From: Burkholderiaceae bacterium
GTDB taxonomy: Bacteria > Pseudomonadota > Gammaproteobacteria > Burkholderiales > Burkholderiaceae_C
Assembly (NCBI GenBank): GCA_023268425.1
Contig: JALRFN010000243.1
Location: 1 to 6,648, forward strand
Direction of reading: 5' to 3'
Length of the DNA: 6,648 bases
Shown here: in pieces, positions 1-6,275 of the stretch
Numbering within the stretch: the stretch's first letter is position 1
Layout of the letters: each line of letters begins with the position of its first letter
Notes under the pieces: model-generated
The model's input: only the letters and a program-made list of their open reading frames with translations
What the model was told of the DNA's origin: nothing
The model's database searches: none
Program-made: the position numbers and the translations under genes

Positions 1-73
1 GCGGCTGGCAGGATTCGAACCCACGACCCCTTGGTTCGTAGCCAAGTACTCTATCCAACTGAGCTACAGCCGC
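1..73 (-). tRNA. tRNA-Arg, anticodon ACG (3' end cut by window edge)
   Basis: Read on the minus strand this folds as a complete cloverleaf. A 7-bp acceptor stem pairs bases 67-73 with 1-7 without a mismatch. The D arm contains AGCTCAGTTGG, the anticodon stem is CTTGG/CCAAG around the loop CTACGAA, and the T arm carries GGTTCGAATC. The anticodon ACG occupies plus-strand positions 37-39; its A34 is normally edited to inosine by TadA in bacteria, so that it reads CGU, CGC and CGA. The discriminator base and any encoded CCA fall just left of position 1, so the gene is slightly truncated by the window. It has its own likely promoter at 84-113 and is divergent from the transporter gene. Confidence 0.95.
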
Positions 74-83
74 GAAGCCTTGA

Positions 84-113
84 ATTATAGACAGAAAAAC
101 CGCCATGCGACAA
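84..113 (-). promoter_or_regulatory. Promoter of tRNA-Arg
   Basis: On the minus strand a perfect TATAAT -10 box (bases 89 to 84) lies 10 bases before the first nucleotide of tRNA-Arg. A TTGTCG -35-like hexamer (bases 113 to 108, 4 of 6 consensus matches) is separated from it by 18 bp. Spacing and position fit a sigma-70 promoter giving a very short 5' leader for RNase P. The -35 match is only moderate. Confidence 0.65.
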
Positions 114-165
114 GGTCGAAAAAATAAATCTTGATAATGGCGCTTTTCGCCCGCTCCCCCACTCC

Positions 166-1116
166 ATGCCCACCACCCACCGCCATTGGCCTGTCTTGGC
201 CGCCTTGATCACGATCTCGATTTGGACGTCTTTCATCGTGGTGGCGCGCGCGTCGGCTTCGCACCATTTGTTGCCCTTGGACATTTTGGCTGCGCGCGTG
301 GTGGGCGCCGGCTTGTTGTTGCTGCCCTACGTGATCTGGCAGCGCCGCAAGCGTCCTGCGCCTGCGCCGGGCGCACAACGCTTGGCCTTTGGTGGCTGGT
401 CGCCACTGCCTTGGCTACCCACGTTGGCGGTGGGCGTGTTGGCCGGTTTTTTATACAGCGGTTTGGCCTACACCGGCTTCTTTTACGCACCGGCCACCCA
501 CGCGTCGGTCTTGCTGCCCGGCGCCTTGCCGTTTTGGACCACGCTGCTGAGTGTGTGGTGGTTGAAAGAGAAATTGCCTTCGCAACGCTGGGTGGGTTTG
601 GGCTTGATTTTGGCAGGCGCGCTTTTGGTGGGTTCCAAAAGTTTGAGTTGGAGCGGTGACGATCCGGTCTGGATTGGTCACGTGTTTTTCTTGTGCGCCT
701 CACTGACGTGGTCGACTTATGGCGTGGTGGTTCGTCGCTACCAACTCAACGCGATTGACGCCACCACCGCCTTGACCATGACGGCGGTGTTCATCTACCT
801 GCCCGCTTACGCGATCGCGGTGGGCTTGTTTGATGTGCCCAGCCATTTCAGCCAGGCGCCTTGGCGAGAGATTGTCTTCCAGGGCATTTACCAAGGCTGG
901 GGCACGCTGGTCATTGCCGGCATCACCTTCAACACCATGGTCAAGCACTACGGCCCTGTGCGCACCACCATGATGACGGCCTTGGTGCCCGGTTTGTCGG
1001 CGCTGAGTGCGGTGCTGTGGTTGGGCGAGCCAATGACCCCCGTGCTGCTGGGTGGGCTGGCCTTGGTCACCACAGGCATCTTGCTCGGTGCGCTACAGCG
1101 CTCGCCCAAAACCTAA
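166..1116 (+). CDS. EamA-type DMT superfamily transporter
   Basis: A 316-residue inner-membrane protein with about ten hydrophobic segments, near residues 9-27, 40-58, 82-101, 113-131, 142-157, 169-189, 200-221, 237-257, 265-285 and 291-310. This is the usual length and layout of two tandem EamA repeats. Each repeat ends in the family's characteristic proline-containing helix followed by a short charged turn and a glycine-rich helix: residues 113-157 with LKEKLP, and 272-309 with LGEPMTP. Family members export amino acids, purines or other metabolites, but the substrate cannot be read here. ATG 166 is the first possible start, because no ATG, GTG or TTG precedes it in frame back to the stop at 88. 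No Shine-Dalgarno is visible. A GATAAT hexamer at 133-138 could be a -10 box but lacks a good -35. The gene converges on the aminotransferase across 43 bases with no clear intrinsic terminator. Confidence 0.92.
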   Translation: MPTTHRHWPVLAALITISIWTSFIVVARASASHHLLPLDILAARVVGAGLLLLPYVIWQRRKRPAPAPGAQRLAFGGWSPLPWLPTLAVGVLAGFLYSGLAYTGFFYAPATHASVLLPGALPFWTTLLSVWWLKEKLPSQRWVGLGLILAGALLVGSKSLSWSGDDPVWIGHVFFLCASLTWSTYGVVVRRYQLNAIDATTALTMTAVFIYLPAYAIAVGLFDVPSHFSQAPWREIVFQGIYQGWGTLVIAGITFNTMVKHYGPVRTTMMTALVPGLSALSAVLWLGEPMTPVLLGGLALVTTGILLGALQRSPKT

Positions 1117-1159
1117 CGCCATCCGCGTCCGGGCTGTGCCTCGACGCTGAACCAGCGGT

Positions 1160-2347
1160 TCAAGCGTTCAACAAAACGTCCAAACGGGCGATGGCCTCTT
1201 GCAAATCGCTCATGGAACTGGCGGTGGAAAAGCGCACGTGAGTGCCCAAGTCGCGGTCTGAAAAGTCGCGGCTGGGTGTCAAAACCACGTGAGCGCGCTG
1301 CATGACCACGTCGACAAACTCGGCACTGTTGCTCACGCCCAAGCGATTGAAAAATGGCGTCGCATCGGCCCAGGCATAGAAGGCACCGTCGGGCATCACA
1401 GGCACACCAAAACCGAGTTGACGCAAAGCGGGAATGAAGTAGTCCCGACGGGCTTTGAACTCAGCGCGGCGACGCTCGTACTCGGCAATGGTGTCGGGTT
1501 CAAAGCAAGCCAGTGCTGCATGCTGCGCCACCGTCGAGGCACAGATGTACAGGTTTTGCGCCAGAGCCTCGACTTGCGGCACCACGGCCTCGGGCAAGAC
1601 CAACCAGCCCAAACGCCAGCCGGTCATGGTGAAGTACTTGGAAAAGCTGTTAATCGACACGACCTCGTCGCTGTAGGCCAGCGCCGTTTGGCCAAAGCGC
1701 TCGTCGTAGCTCAAGCCCAAATAGATTTCGTCCAGCAAGGTCACGCCGCCGTTGATGCGCACCACTTCGATGATGTCTTGCAACTCCTGCGGCTCCAATG
1801 AGGTACCCGTCGGGTTGGATGGCGAGGCCAACAAGACGCCGCGTGTGCGCTCGTTCCAGTGATCGGCCACCATTTGCGCACTCAACTGGTAGCGCTGCTG
1901 CGCCGTCGTGGGCAACAACACGGCCTTGGCGCTCGACGCCGTCAAGATGTGGCGGTTGCATGGGTAGCTGGGGTCTGGCATCAACACCTCCTCGCCCGGG
2001 TTCACAAAAGCCACGCAGGCCAATTGCAAAGCCGCCGAGGCCCCGGCCGTGATGACGATGCGCTGCGGCGACACCTCGACCCCAAAGCGATCCGCGTACC
2101 ACTGCGACAAGCGCTCGCGCAAGGGCAGCAAGCCCATGGCTTCGGTGTACTGCGTCTTGCCCGCCGCAATCGCGTGCTGTGCGGCGCGCTGCACCGCCTC
2201 GGGTGCTGTGAAGTCAGGCTCACCGATGCCCAGAAAAATCATGCGCGCTTCGTCAGCACCCATGGTTTTTTCCAGCGCAACGGCCTGCTTGGCCACTTGC
2301 ATGACGTAAAACGGATCAATGGATTGGGCGCGGGTCGATACTTGCAT
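1160..2347 (-). CDS. Class I/II PLP-dependent aminotransferase (AspC/PatA-like, COG0436 type)
   Basis: A cytosolic fold-type I aminotransferase of 395 residues, the normal length for the I-gamma group. From the chosen ATG the landmarks are: the N-terminal GIGEPDF loop (40-46), Asn of SPSNPTG (N178), the DEIY segment (D206 for the pyridine nitrogen, Y209 for the PLP oxygen), the Schiff-base lysine in SFSK (K237), the phosphate-binding Arg in GWRLGW (R245) and the substrate-carboxylate Arg in HVRFS (R372). All key residues are present, so the enzyme should be active. The amino donor and acceptor cannot be deduced. The reading frame can be extended 22 codons upstream to a TTG at 2413. I prefer ATG 2347 because the extension does not resemble the family and this start gives the usual N-terminus (MQVSTRAQSIDPFYVM). 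It follows the VOC gene by 62 bases on the same strand, probably in one transcript. No strong ribosome site is visible. Confidence 0.93.
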   Translation of the reverse strand: MQVSTRAQSIDPFYVMQVAKQAVALEKTMGADEARMIFLGIGEPDFTAPEAVQRAAQHAIAAGKTQYTEAMGLLPLRERLSQWYADRFGVEVSPQRIVITAGASAALQLACVAFVNPGEEVLMPDPSYPCNRHILTASSAKAVLLPTTAQQRYQLSAQMVADHWNERTRGVLLASPSNPTGTSLEPQELQDIIEVVRINGGVTLLDEIYLGLSYDERFGQTALAYSDEVVSINSFSKYFTMTGWRLGWLVLPEAVVPQVEALAQNLYICASTVAQHAALACFEPDTIAEYERRRAEFKARRDYFIPALRQLGFGVPVMPDGAFYAWADATPFFNRLGVSNSAEFVDVVMQRAHVVLTPSRDFSDRDLGTHVRFSTASSMSDLQEAIARLDVLLNA

Positions 2348-2409
2348 GGCCGCGATCTTATGCGAGAAGAAGCCCCGCTCTTGCTGCCCCGATGTTGCGA
2401 GCGCCGTCC

Positions 2410-2802
2410 TCAAACCTGCTCTGAAATCTCAATCAGGTTGTGGTCCGGATCGCGCACATAAACCGAGCGGATCTTGCCCGTCGCGCCAGTGCGCAGCACC
2501 GGCCCTTCGACCACCGGCCAATCTTGAGCAGCCAGGTGAGCCATCACCACATCCAAGGGTTTTGAAGCGATGAAACACAAATCCAAAGCCCCAGGCACCG
2601 GCAAATGTGCCTTGGGCTCAAACTCGGCGCCTTGCACGTGGATGTTGATTTTCTGTTGGCCAAACTTCAGTGCCTGACGCTCAACGGGCGGCGTGCCGCC
2701 AACAAAGGTCTCCAGGTGCATGCCCATGACCCGCACATAAAAATCAATGCAGGCCTGAGGGCGAGACGTGGTCAACACCAAGTGGTCGAGATGGTCAATC
2801 AT
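2410..2802 (-). CDS. VOC superfamily protein, GLOD5-like (glyoxalase/bleomycin-resistance fold)
   Basis: A 130-residue single-domain protein of the vicinal oxygen chelate fold: two beta-alpha-beta-beta-beta modules, roughly residues 3-57 and 72-128. It strongly resembles the GLOD5 group, with IDHLDHLVL at the start, FGQQKINIH, EFEPKAHLPVPGALDLC, EGPVLRTGATG, and the terminal RDPDHNLIEIS. Likely metal ligands are H7, H55 and E125, at the positions of the usual His/His/Glu set in VOC enzymes. The catalysed reaction of GLOD5-type proteins is not established, so glyoxalase activity should not be assumed. ATG 2802 gives a start two residues before the first strand; no strong Shine-Dalgarno precedes it. 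The TGA stop overlaps a possible TTG of the downstream aminotransferase frame. The 170 bases upstream, before tRNA-Val, show no other gene and no convincing promoter for this one. Confidence 0.93.
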   Translation of the reverse strand: MIDHLDHLVLTTSRPQACIDFYVRVMGMHLETFVGGTPPVERQALKFGQQKINIHVQGAEFEPKAHLPVPGALDLCFIASKPLDVVMAHLAAQDWPVVEGPVLRTGATGKIRSVYVRDPDHNLIEISEQV

Positions 2803-2930
2803 GGTCGTGGGCAGTCTTGGCAGTTAGGGTCGCCCAGATTCTGGCACGGCAGATATCGCCGCACCGCGCCCTCACCCAGAGCGCTGTTGCATGCGGTGGG
2901 CCACCGGCCAGACCCCCAGGAGCACCAAAA

Positions 2931-2968
2931 GCAAAAAACCCTTGCAAATCATTGATTTGCAAGGGTTT
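2931..2968 (-). terminator. Rho-independent terminator after tRNA-Val
   Basis: Bases 2936-2950 and 2954-2968 form a perfect 15-bp inverted repeat around the 3-base loop ATT. Read on the minus strand the stem is followed by TTTTTTGC (six T, bases 2938 to 2933; the first three also belong to the stem). It begins 5 bases after the encoded CCA of tRNA-Val. It should end tRNA-Val transcription and any read-through from relA, isolating them from the VOC gene. On the plus strand the arm is followed by TTTGAATT, a much weaker T tract, so a minus-strand role is favoured. Confidence 0.92.
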
Positions 2969-2972
2969 GAAT

Positions 2973-3049
2973 TGGTAGGCGCGATTGGATTCGAACCAAC
3001 GACCCCTACCATGTCAAGGTAGTGCTCTAACCAACTGAGCTACGCGCCT
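2973..3049 (-). tRNA. tRNA-Val, anticodon GAC, CCA encoded
   Basis: The minus strand folds as a full cloverleaf. The acceptor stem AGGCGCG/CGCGCCT pairs bases 3043-3049 with 2977-2983. The D arm contains AGCTCAGTTGG, the anticodon stem CTACC/GGTAG holds the loop TTGACAT, and the T arm contains GGTTCGAATCC. The anticodon GAC lies at plus-strand bases 3013-3015 and reads GUC and GUU. The discriminator A (base 2976) is followed by an encoded CCA (bases 2975 to 2973). The gene lies 45 bases downstream of relA on the same strand, with its own extended -10 promoter in the gap and a strong terminator immediately after it. Confidence 0.98.
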
Positions 3050-3070
3050 GTCGTTTGGACTAAGCCCGCA

Positions 3071-3079
3071 AGTATAGCA
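3071..3079 (-). promoter_or_regulatory. Extended -10 promoter of tRNA-Val with GC-rich discriminator
   Basis: On the minus strand TGC immediately precedes TATACT (bases 3076 to 3071), matching the TGn extended -10 class, which tolerates a poor -35; none is recognisable in the end of relA. The bases after the -10 read TGCGGGC (3070 to 3064). This GC-rich discriminator is typical of stable-RNA promoters repressed by ppGpp and DksA in proteobacteria. The predicted start near 3064 leaves a leader of about 15 bases before the tRNA. Confidence 0.55.
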
Positions 3080-3094
3080 GCGATTGGGCTGGTT

Positions 3095-5323
3095 TTAGCG
3101 GCGTCGCGCACTTTTCACACCAGAAACTTCAAGCACCGCAGCCAAGACTTTGCTCACGCGGCTTGCGCCCGAAACCTGCACGGTGAAGGTCATGTGCGCC
3201 TCGTCTTTCACCGAGGCGGTATGCACGCCAATCACGTTGGTTTTCTCGCGCGCCAAAACGTCTGAAATGTCTCGCAACAAGCCCTGTCGGTCGTTGGCCA
3301 AAACTTGAATGTCCACCGGGTACATGGCGTCTCGCGCCCCCTGCCCGGACCAAGCCACATCAATGATGCGATCGGCATGGCTGCGGCGCAAATGCGCCAA
3401 GTCTTTGCAGTCAGCGCGGTGAATGCTGACCCCACGACCTCGCGTGACAAAGCCCTCGATGGCATCAGGCGGCGCTGGGCGGCAGCACTTGGCCAGTTGC
3501 GTCAACAGCGAGTCCACCCCCACCACCAGCACACCGCCTTTGGGTGTGGCCACGCTGGCGGGCGCATCTTGCTCGGCCCAGTGGGGCAAGTCAGGCTGCC
3601 CTTCTGTGTCGGCGGGGCGCCACTGGTTTTCAATGGCTTTGAGCGACAACTCGTCTTTGCCCACCACTTCAAACAAGTCATCGGCTTGATCAAAACCCAA
3701 GCCCTGGGCCAACTCGTCAAGCTTGAGCGCGGTCTTGCCTTCGCGCTGCAACAGCTTTTCGACCAAATCGCGGCCCCGCGCCACATTGGCCTCTCGCGCT
3801 TGGGCGTTGAACCATGCGCGCACTTTGGTGCGCGCACGGTGGGTCACCAAATAGCTGTGGTCGCCGCTGAGCCAATCTCTGGACGGTCCGCCCTCCTTGG
3901 CCGCAACAATTTCCACCGTCTGGCCGTTGTGCAATGGCGTCGCAAGCGACACCAAATGGCCATCGACCTTGGCCCCTCGGCAGCGGTGGCCCAACTCGGT
4001 GTGCACCGAGTACGCAAAGTCCAAGGGCGTCGCGCCGCGCGGCAACTCGACAATCGCCGCCTGCGGCGTCAACACGTACACCATATCGGCGAACATGTCG
4101 GTCGTCGTGCCCGCCATGTCGGCTTGCCACGCCAACAGCTGCCGCAAGACCGCGATCTTGGCGTCGTATTCGGAAGAGGCGCTGACGCCGCTGTAGCCTT
4201 TTGCCCCCGCTTCTTTGTAGGCCCAATGCGCAGCGACGCCATTTTCCGCGTGTTCGTGCATGGCGCGGGTGCGGATTTGGATTTCAATCGCTCGCCCGTC
4301 GCTGTCGCGCACCACCGTGTGCAAAGACTGGTAGCCGTTGGCTTTGGGCTTGGCGATGTAGTCGTCAAACTCTTCCAAAATCGGCGTGAAACGCTCGTGC
4401 ACGTCGGCCAAAGCCATGTAGGCATCGTCCACCGTCGGCACGATGACGCGCAAGGCGCGCACGTCAAACACCCGCGAAAAGTCCAAGGACTTGCCGCGCA
4501 TTTTTTTGACAATAGAATAGATGTGCTTGGGGCGACCAGAGACTTGGGCGTGAATGCCCTTTTGGCGCAGGTTCAACTGCAGGCTGACACGCAAATCGGC
4601 CATGTAGGCCTCGCGCTCGACACGCTTTTCGTCCAACAGCCGCGCCACCTCTTTGTAGGTCTCGGGCTCCAAGAAGCGAAACGCCAAGTCCTCCATTTCC
4701 CACTTGATTTGCCAGATGCCCAAGCGATTGGCCAAAGGCGCAAATATTTGCAGGGCTTCCGCAGCCAAGGCTGGGTCTGAGGCTTTTTTGATCGACGCGA
4801 AATAACGCAAGGTCTGCAAGCGCGAGGCCAAGCGCAAGATCACCACGCGCACGTCTTTGGAAAACGCCAGCAACATCTTGCGAATGTTCTCGGTCTGTGC
4901 GGCCATCAACTCGCTTTGACCGTCTTTTTTGCGTGCATGCGCGGCGTGAGCGGCAAAACGCTTGCGCGCCGCGCGCTGCAAGCGCACCAATTTGGTCGTC
5001 TGCACCGCCAAATCGGCGTAGTTGTCATCAAAAGCCCGCGCAATCACCTCGTGTGGTTTTTGCAAGTGCTCACCTGCGTAAACCAAATAAGCGGCAGCCT
5101 GCATGGCCTGCGAGCCGCCGATGCTGGCCAAAATGTCAGCGACGGCGTGGGCGTGGGCCAACATGTTTTCGCCGGTGTCCAGCGTTTCATCGACCAACAA
5201 GGATTCGGCCAAACCACGCGCCCGCGTCAAGGCATGGCGCTGCACGCTCATGTCGCGCTCGGCCACCACCAAGGCGGCGGGGCGCTGGGCGTCTTGGTCT
5301 GGCTCGTGCACCAAGGGCTCCAT
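3095..5323 (-). CDS. relA: RelA, GTP pyrophosphokinase ((p)ppGpp synthetase I)
   Basis: This 742-residue enzyme transfers pyrophosphate from ATP to GTP or GDP to make (p)ppGpp, and in the family it is activated on ribosomes by uncharged tRNA. Domains in order: a degenerate HD domain (about 50-195), in which the HDxxED hydrolase motif is replaced by YAGEHL near residue 82; a synthetase domain (about 210-370) with GRPKHIYSI (263-271), EFDD (318-321), GYQSLHT (330-336) and catalytic Glu of EIQIRT (E347); a TGS domain (about 411-473); a helical linker; a conserved-cysteine domain with C613, C614, H635 and C639; and a C-terminal ACT/RRM domain (about 668-742). EFDD, rather than the RxKD of bifunctional SpoT/Rel proteins, and the lost HD residues indicate a synthetase-only RelA. 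A GGAGG 4 bases upstream decides for ATG 5323 over the adjacent TTG 5326. The ATG shares one base with the stop of the upstream hydrolase, implying translational coupling. Confidence 0.97.
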   Translation of the reverse strand: MEPLVHEPDQDAQRPAALVVAERDMSVQRHALTRARGLAESLLVDETLDTGENMLAHAHAVADILASIGGSQAMQAAAYLVYAGEHLQKPHEVIARAFDDNYADLAVQTTKLVRLQRAARKRFAAHAAHARKKDGQSELMAAQTENIRKMLLAFSKDVRVVILRLASRLQTLRYFASIKKASDPALAAEALQIFAPLANRLGIWQIKWEMEDLAFRFLEPETYKEVARLLDEKRVEREAYMADLRVSLQLNLRQKGIHAQVSGRPKHIYSIVKKMRGKSLDFSRVFDVRALRVIVPTVDDAYMALADVHERFTPILEEFDDYIAKPKANGYQSLHTVVRDSDGRAIEIQIRTRAMHEHAENGVAAHWAYKEAGAKGYSGVSASSEYDAKIAVLRQLLAWQADMAGTTTDMFADMVYVLTPQAAIVELPRGATPLDFAYSVHTELGHRCRGAKVDGHLVSLATPLHNGQTVEIVAAKEGGPSRDWLSGDHSYLVTHRARTKVRAWFNAQAREANVARGRDLVEKLLQREGKTALKLDELAQGLGFDQADDLFEVVGKDELSLKAIENQWRPADTEGQPDLPHWAEQDAPASVATPKGGVLVVGVDSLLTQLAKCCRPAPPDAIEGFVTRGRGVSIHRADCKDLAHLRRSHADRIIDVAWSGQGARDAMYPVDIQVLANDRQGLLRDISDVLAREKTNVIGVHTASVKDEAHMTFTVQVSGASRVSKVLAAVLEVSGVKSARRR

Positions 5324-6225
5324 CAAGCCTCCAACAAAAAGTTGCGCACCAATGCGACTTGATCGGCTGCCACCAGGGTTGGAGCATGACCGACACCGGC
5401 GACTTCCACGGCGCGCGCCTGCGGCCCGCGCTGGCCCATCTCGCGCACCGTCTCGGCGGTCAACAAATCAGACACCGCGCCGCGCAAAACCAGCGTGCGG
5501 GCACGAATCGCGTCATAAGCCGCCCAAGTCGCCGCCTCAGCTTGTGCCAGCAACTCGTCGACCTCAGGCAACTGCAAAAACGCCAAAGGCGCGGCGATGC
5601 GTGGGTCGTAGTGCAAACCCCAGGCGCCGTCTTTGGGGCGCAGCATGGGCGCACTCAAGGCCAGCCACTCGGCATCGGTGTGTGGCCCAAATCCCGGCGC
5701 CACCGCGCGCATGTAATCCGCGCCTTGCTGCACCGAGTCAAAGCGCAAGGGCGCGCCGACATACTCGGCAATGCGCAACAGGGACGACTTGGTGATAGAC
5801 GGGCCCACATCGTTGAGCACCAAACGCTGGATCGGCGAATTGGGCAGCGAGGCCATGACCATGCCAATCAAGCCGCCCATGCTCGTGCCCACCCAGTACA
5901 CGGTCTTGGCCTGCAACTGAGCCAATAACGCCAGCATGTCTTGCACGTAGGTGCCCACTTGGTAGCCCATGGGGTCAGCCAGCCAATCGCTGTCGCCGCG
6001 GCCGGCCACGTCGGGACAGACCACCGTCATGTGCGGGGCCATGGCTTGCGCCAACACATCAAAGTCACGACCTTGGCGAGTCAAGCCGTGCACACACACC
6101 AACACCGTCTCGGGCGACGCACAGGCCGAGTCGGCCCATTGCCAATAGGCCATGCGGCGAATGCCGCCTGATTCGGCAGCCGCGTGCGGGCAGTCGACAA
6201 ACGCTTGTTGGGGCGTCAAAGGCAT
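5323..6225 (-). CDS. Alpha/beta hydrolase, substrate unknown
   Basis: A 300-residue cytosolic serine hydrolase of the alpha/beta fold, of normal length and without a signal peptide. From ATG 6225: an oxyanion HG motif (H46-G47) after strand VLVCV; CPDVAGRGDSDW (70-81); the nucleophile elbow GTSMG with Ser115; a helical lid around residues 143-225; the acid Asp253 in LRGAVSDLL; and the general base His280 in GVGHAP. The triad is complete. The sequence resembles the large esterase/epoxide-hydrolase-like family, but the substrate is not evident. The frame is open back to a TTG at 6303; ATG 6225 is preferred because a GGAGG lies 8 bases upstream and the extension looks non-coding. Its TGA overlaps the relA start, so the two are almost certainly cotranscribed. 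It is divergent from the 3-hydroxybutyrate dehydrogenase gene across 86 bases. Confidence 0.93.
   Translation of the reverse strand: MPLTPQQAFVDCPHAAAESGGIRRMAYWQWADSACASPETVLVCVHGLTRQGRDFDVLAQAMAPHMTVVCPDVAGRGDSDWLADPMGYQVGTYVQDMLALLAQLQAKTVYWVGTSMGGLIGMVMASLPNSPIQRLVLNDVGPSITKSSLLRIAEYVGAPLRFDSVQQGADYMRAVAPGFGPHTDAEWLALSAPMLRPKDGAWGLHYDPRIAAPLAFLQLPEVDELLAQAEAATWAAYDAIRARTLVLRGAVSDLLTAETVREMGQRGPQARAVEVAGVGHAPTLVAADQVALVRNFLLEA
5328..5332 (-). promoter_or_regulatory. Ribosome binding site of relA, inside the hydrolase gene
   Basis: On the minus strand GGAGG lies within the last codons of the hydrolase, 4 bases before ATG 5323 and only 1 base before the in-frame TTG 5326. This supports the ATG start and allows terminating ribosomes to reinitiate on relA. 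Confidence 0.75.
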
Positions 6226-6233
6226 GCAAGCAT

Positions 6234-6238
6234 CCTCC
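6234..6238 (-). promoter_or_regulatory. Ribosome binding site of the alpha/beta hydrolase
   Basis: On the minus strand GGAGG, in the context ACGGAGGAT, stands 8 bases before ATG 6225, an ideal spacing. It fixes the start well inside the longer open frame. The ATG that begins directly after it is in another frame and is too close to the site. Confidence 0.8.
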
Positions 6239-6258
6239 GTGATAATGCGGCGAAAACC

Positions 6259-6275
6259 CCTGCAAAGACTGCAGG
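6259..6275. promoter_or_regulatory. Small dyad in the divergent promoter region (possible operator)
   Basis: CCTGCA and TGCAGG form 6-bp inverted arms around 5 bases, in the 86-base region between the divergent hydrolase and dehydrogenase starts. The centre contains T-N11-A within the dyad (bases 6261 and 6273), as in many LysR-type sites. It lies 17 bp upstream of a plus-strand TATAGG (6292-6297) that could be the -10 of the dehydrogenase gene. Neither strand has a good -35, and arms this short also arise by chance, so this is only a candidate. Confidence 0.3.

Noticed and set aside
2..90. Plus-strand peptide frame reading RIRTHDPLVRSQVLYPTELQ across tRNA-Arg
   Set aside because: This is the familiar spurious peptide obtained by translating the complement of a tRNA gene; it has no start or other coding support.
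1145..1162. Short hairpin candidates at the convergent ends of the transporter and aminotransferase genes (CGCTG-AAC-CAGCG and TGAACC-AGC-GGTTCA)
   Set aside because: The stems are 5-6 bp, mutually exclusive, and neither strand has a T tract after them, so an intrinsic terminator is not supported.
2936..2968. The 15-bp inverted repeat as a mobile-element end or attachment site
   Set aside because: It directly follows a tRNA, is symmetrical about a 3-base loop and is followed by T6 on the tRNA strand, which a terminator explains fully. No integrase or duplicated tRNA end is present in the window.
2891..3022. A 43-codon plus-strand frame ending GAIGFEPTTPTMSR across the terminator and tRNA-Val
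   Set aside because: It is an antisense-tRNA artefact. Its second half is the complement of tRNA-Val and its middle is the terminator stem, so no protein is supported.
4506..4511. Perfect TTGACA -35 hexamer on the plus strand inside relA
   Set aside because: No -10-like hexamer occurs 16-18 bp downstream (the bases are GC-rich), and the sequence is explained by conserved relA codons.
3305..4780. A 491-codon open frame on the plus strand, antisense to relA
   Set aside because: It lies wholly opposite a strongly conserved relA frame. Its composition (very rich in His, Arg, Gln and Val, with no recognisable domain) is what the complement of a GC-rich gene gives, and it has no supporting ribosome site. 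Long antisense frames like this are common in such genomes.
6242..6247. CATTAT on the minus strand as the -10 of the hydrolase gene
   Set aside because: Initiation 6-7 bases downstream would fall inside the GGAGG ribosome site at 6234-6238, and the -35 region is poor.
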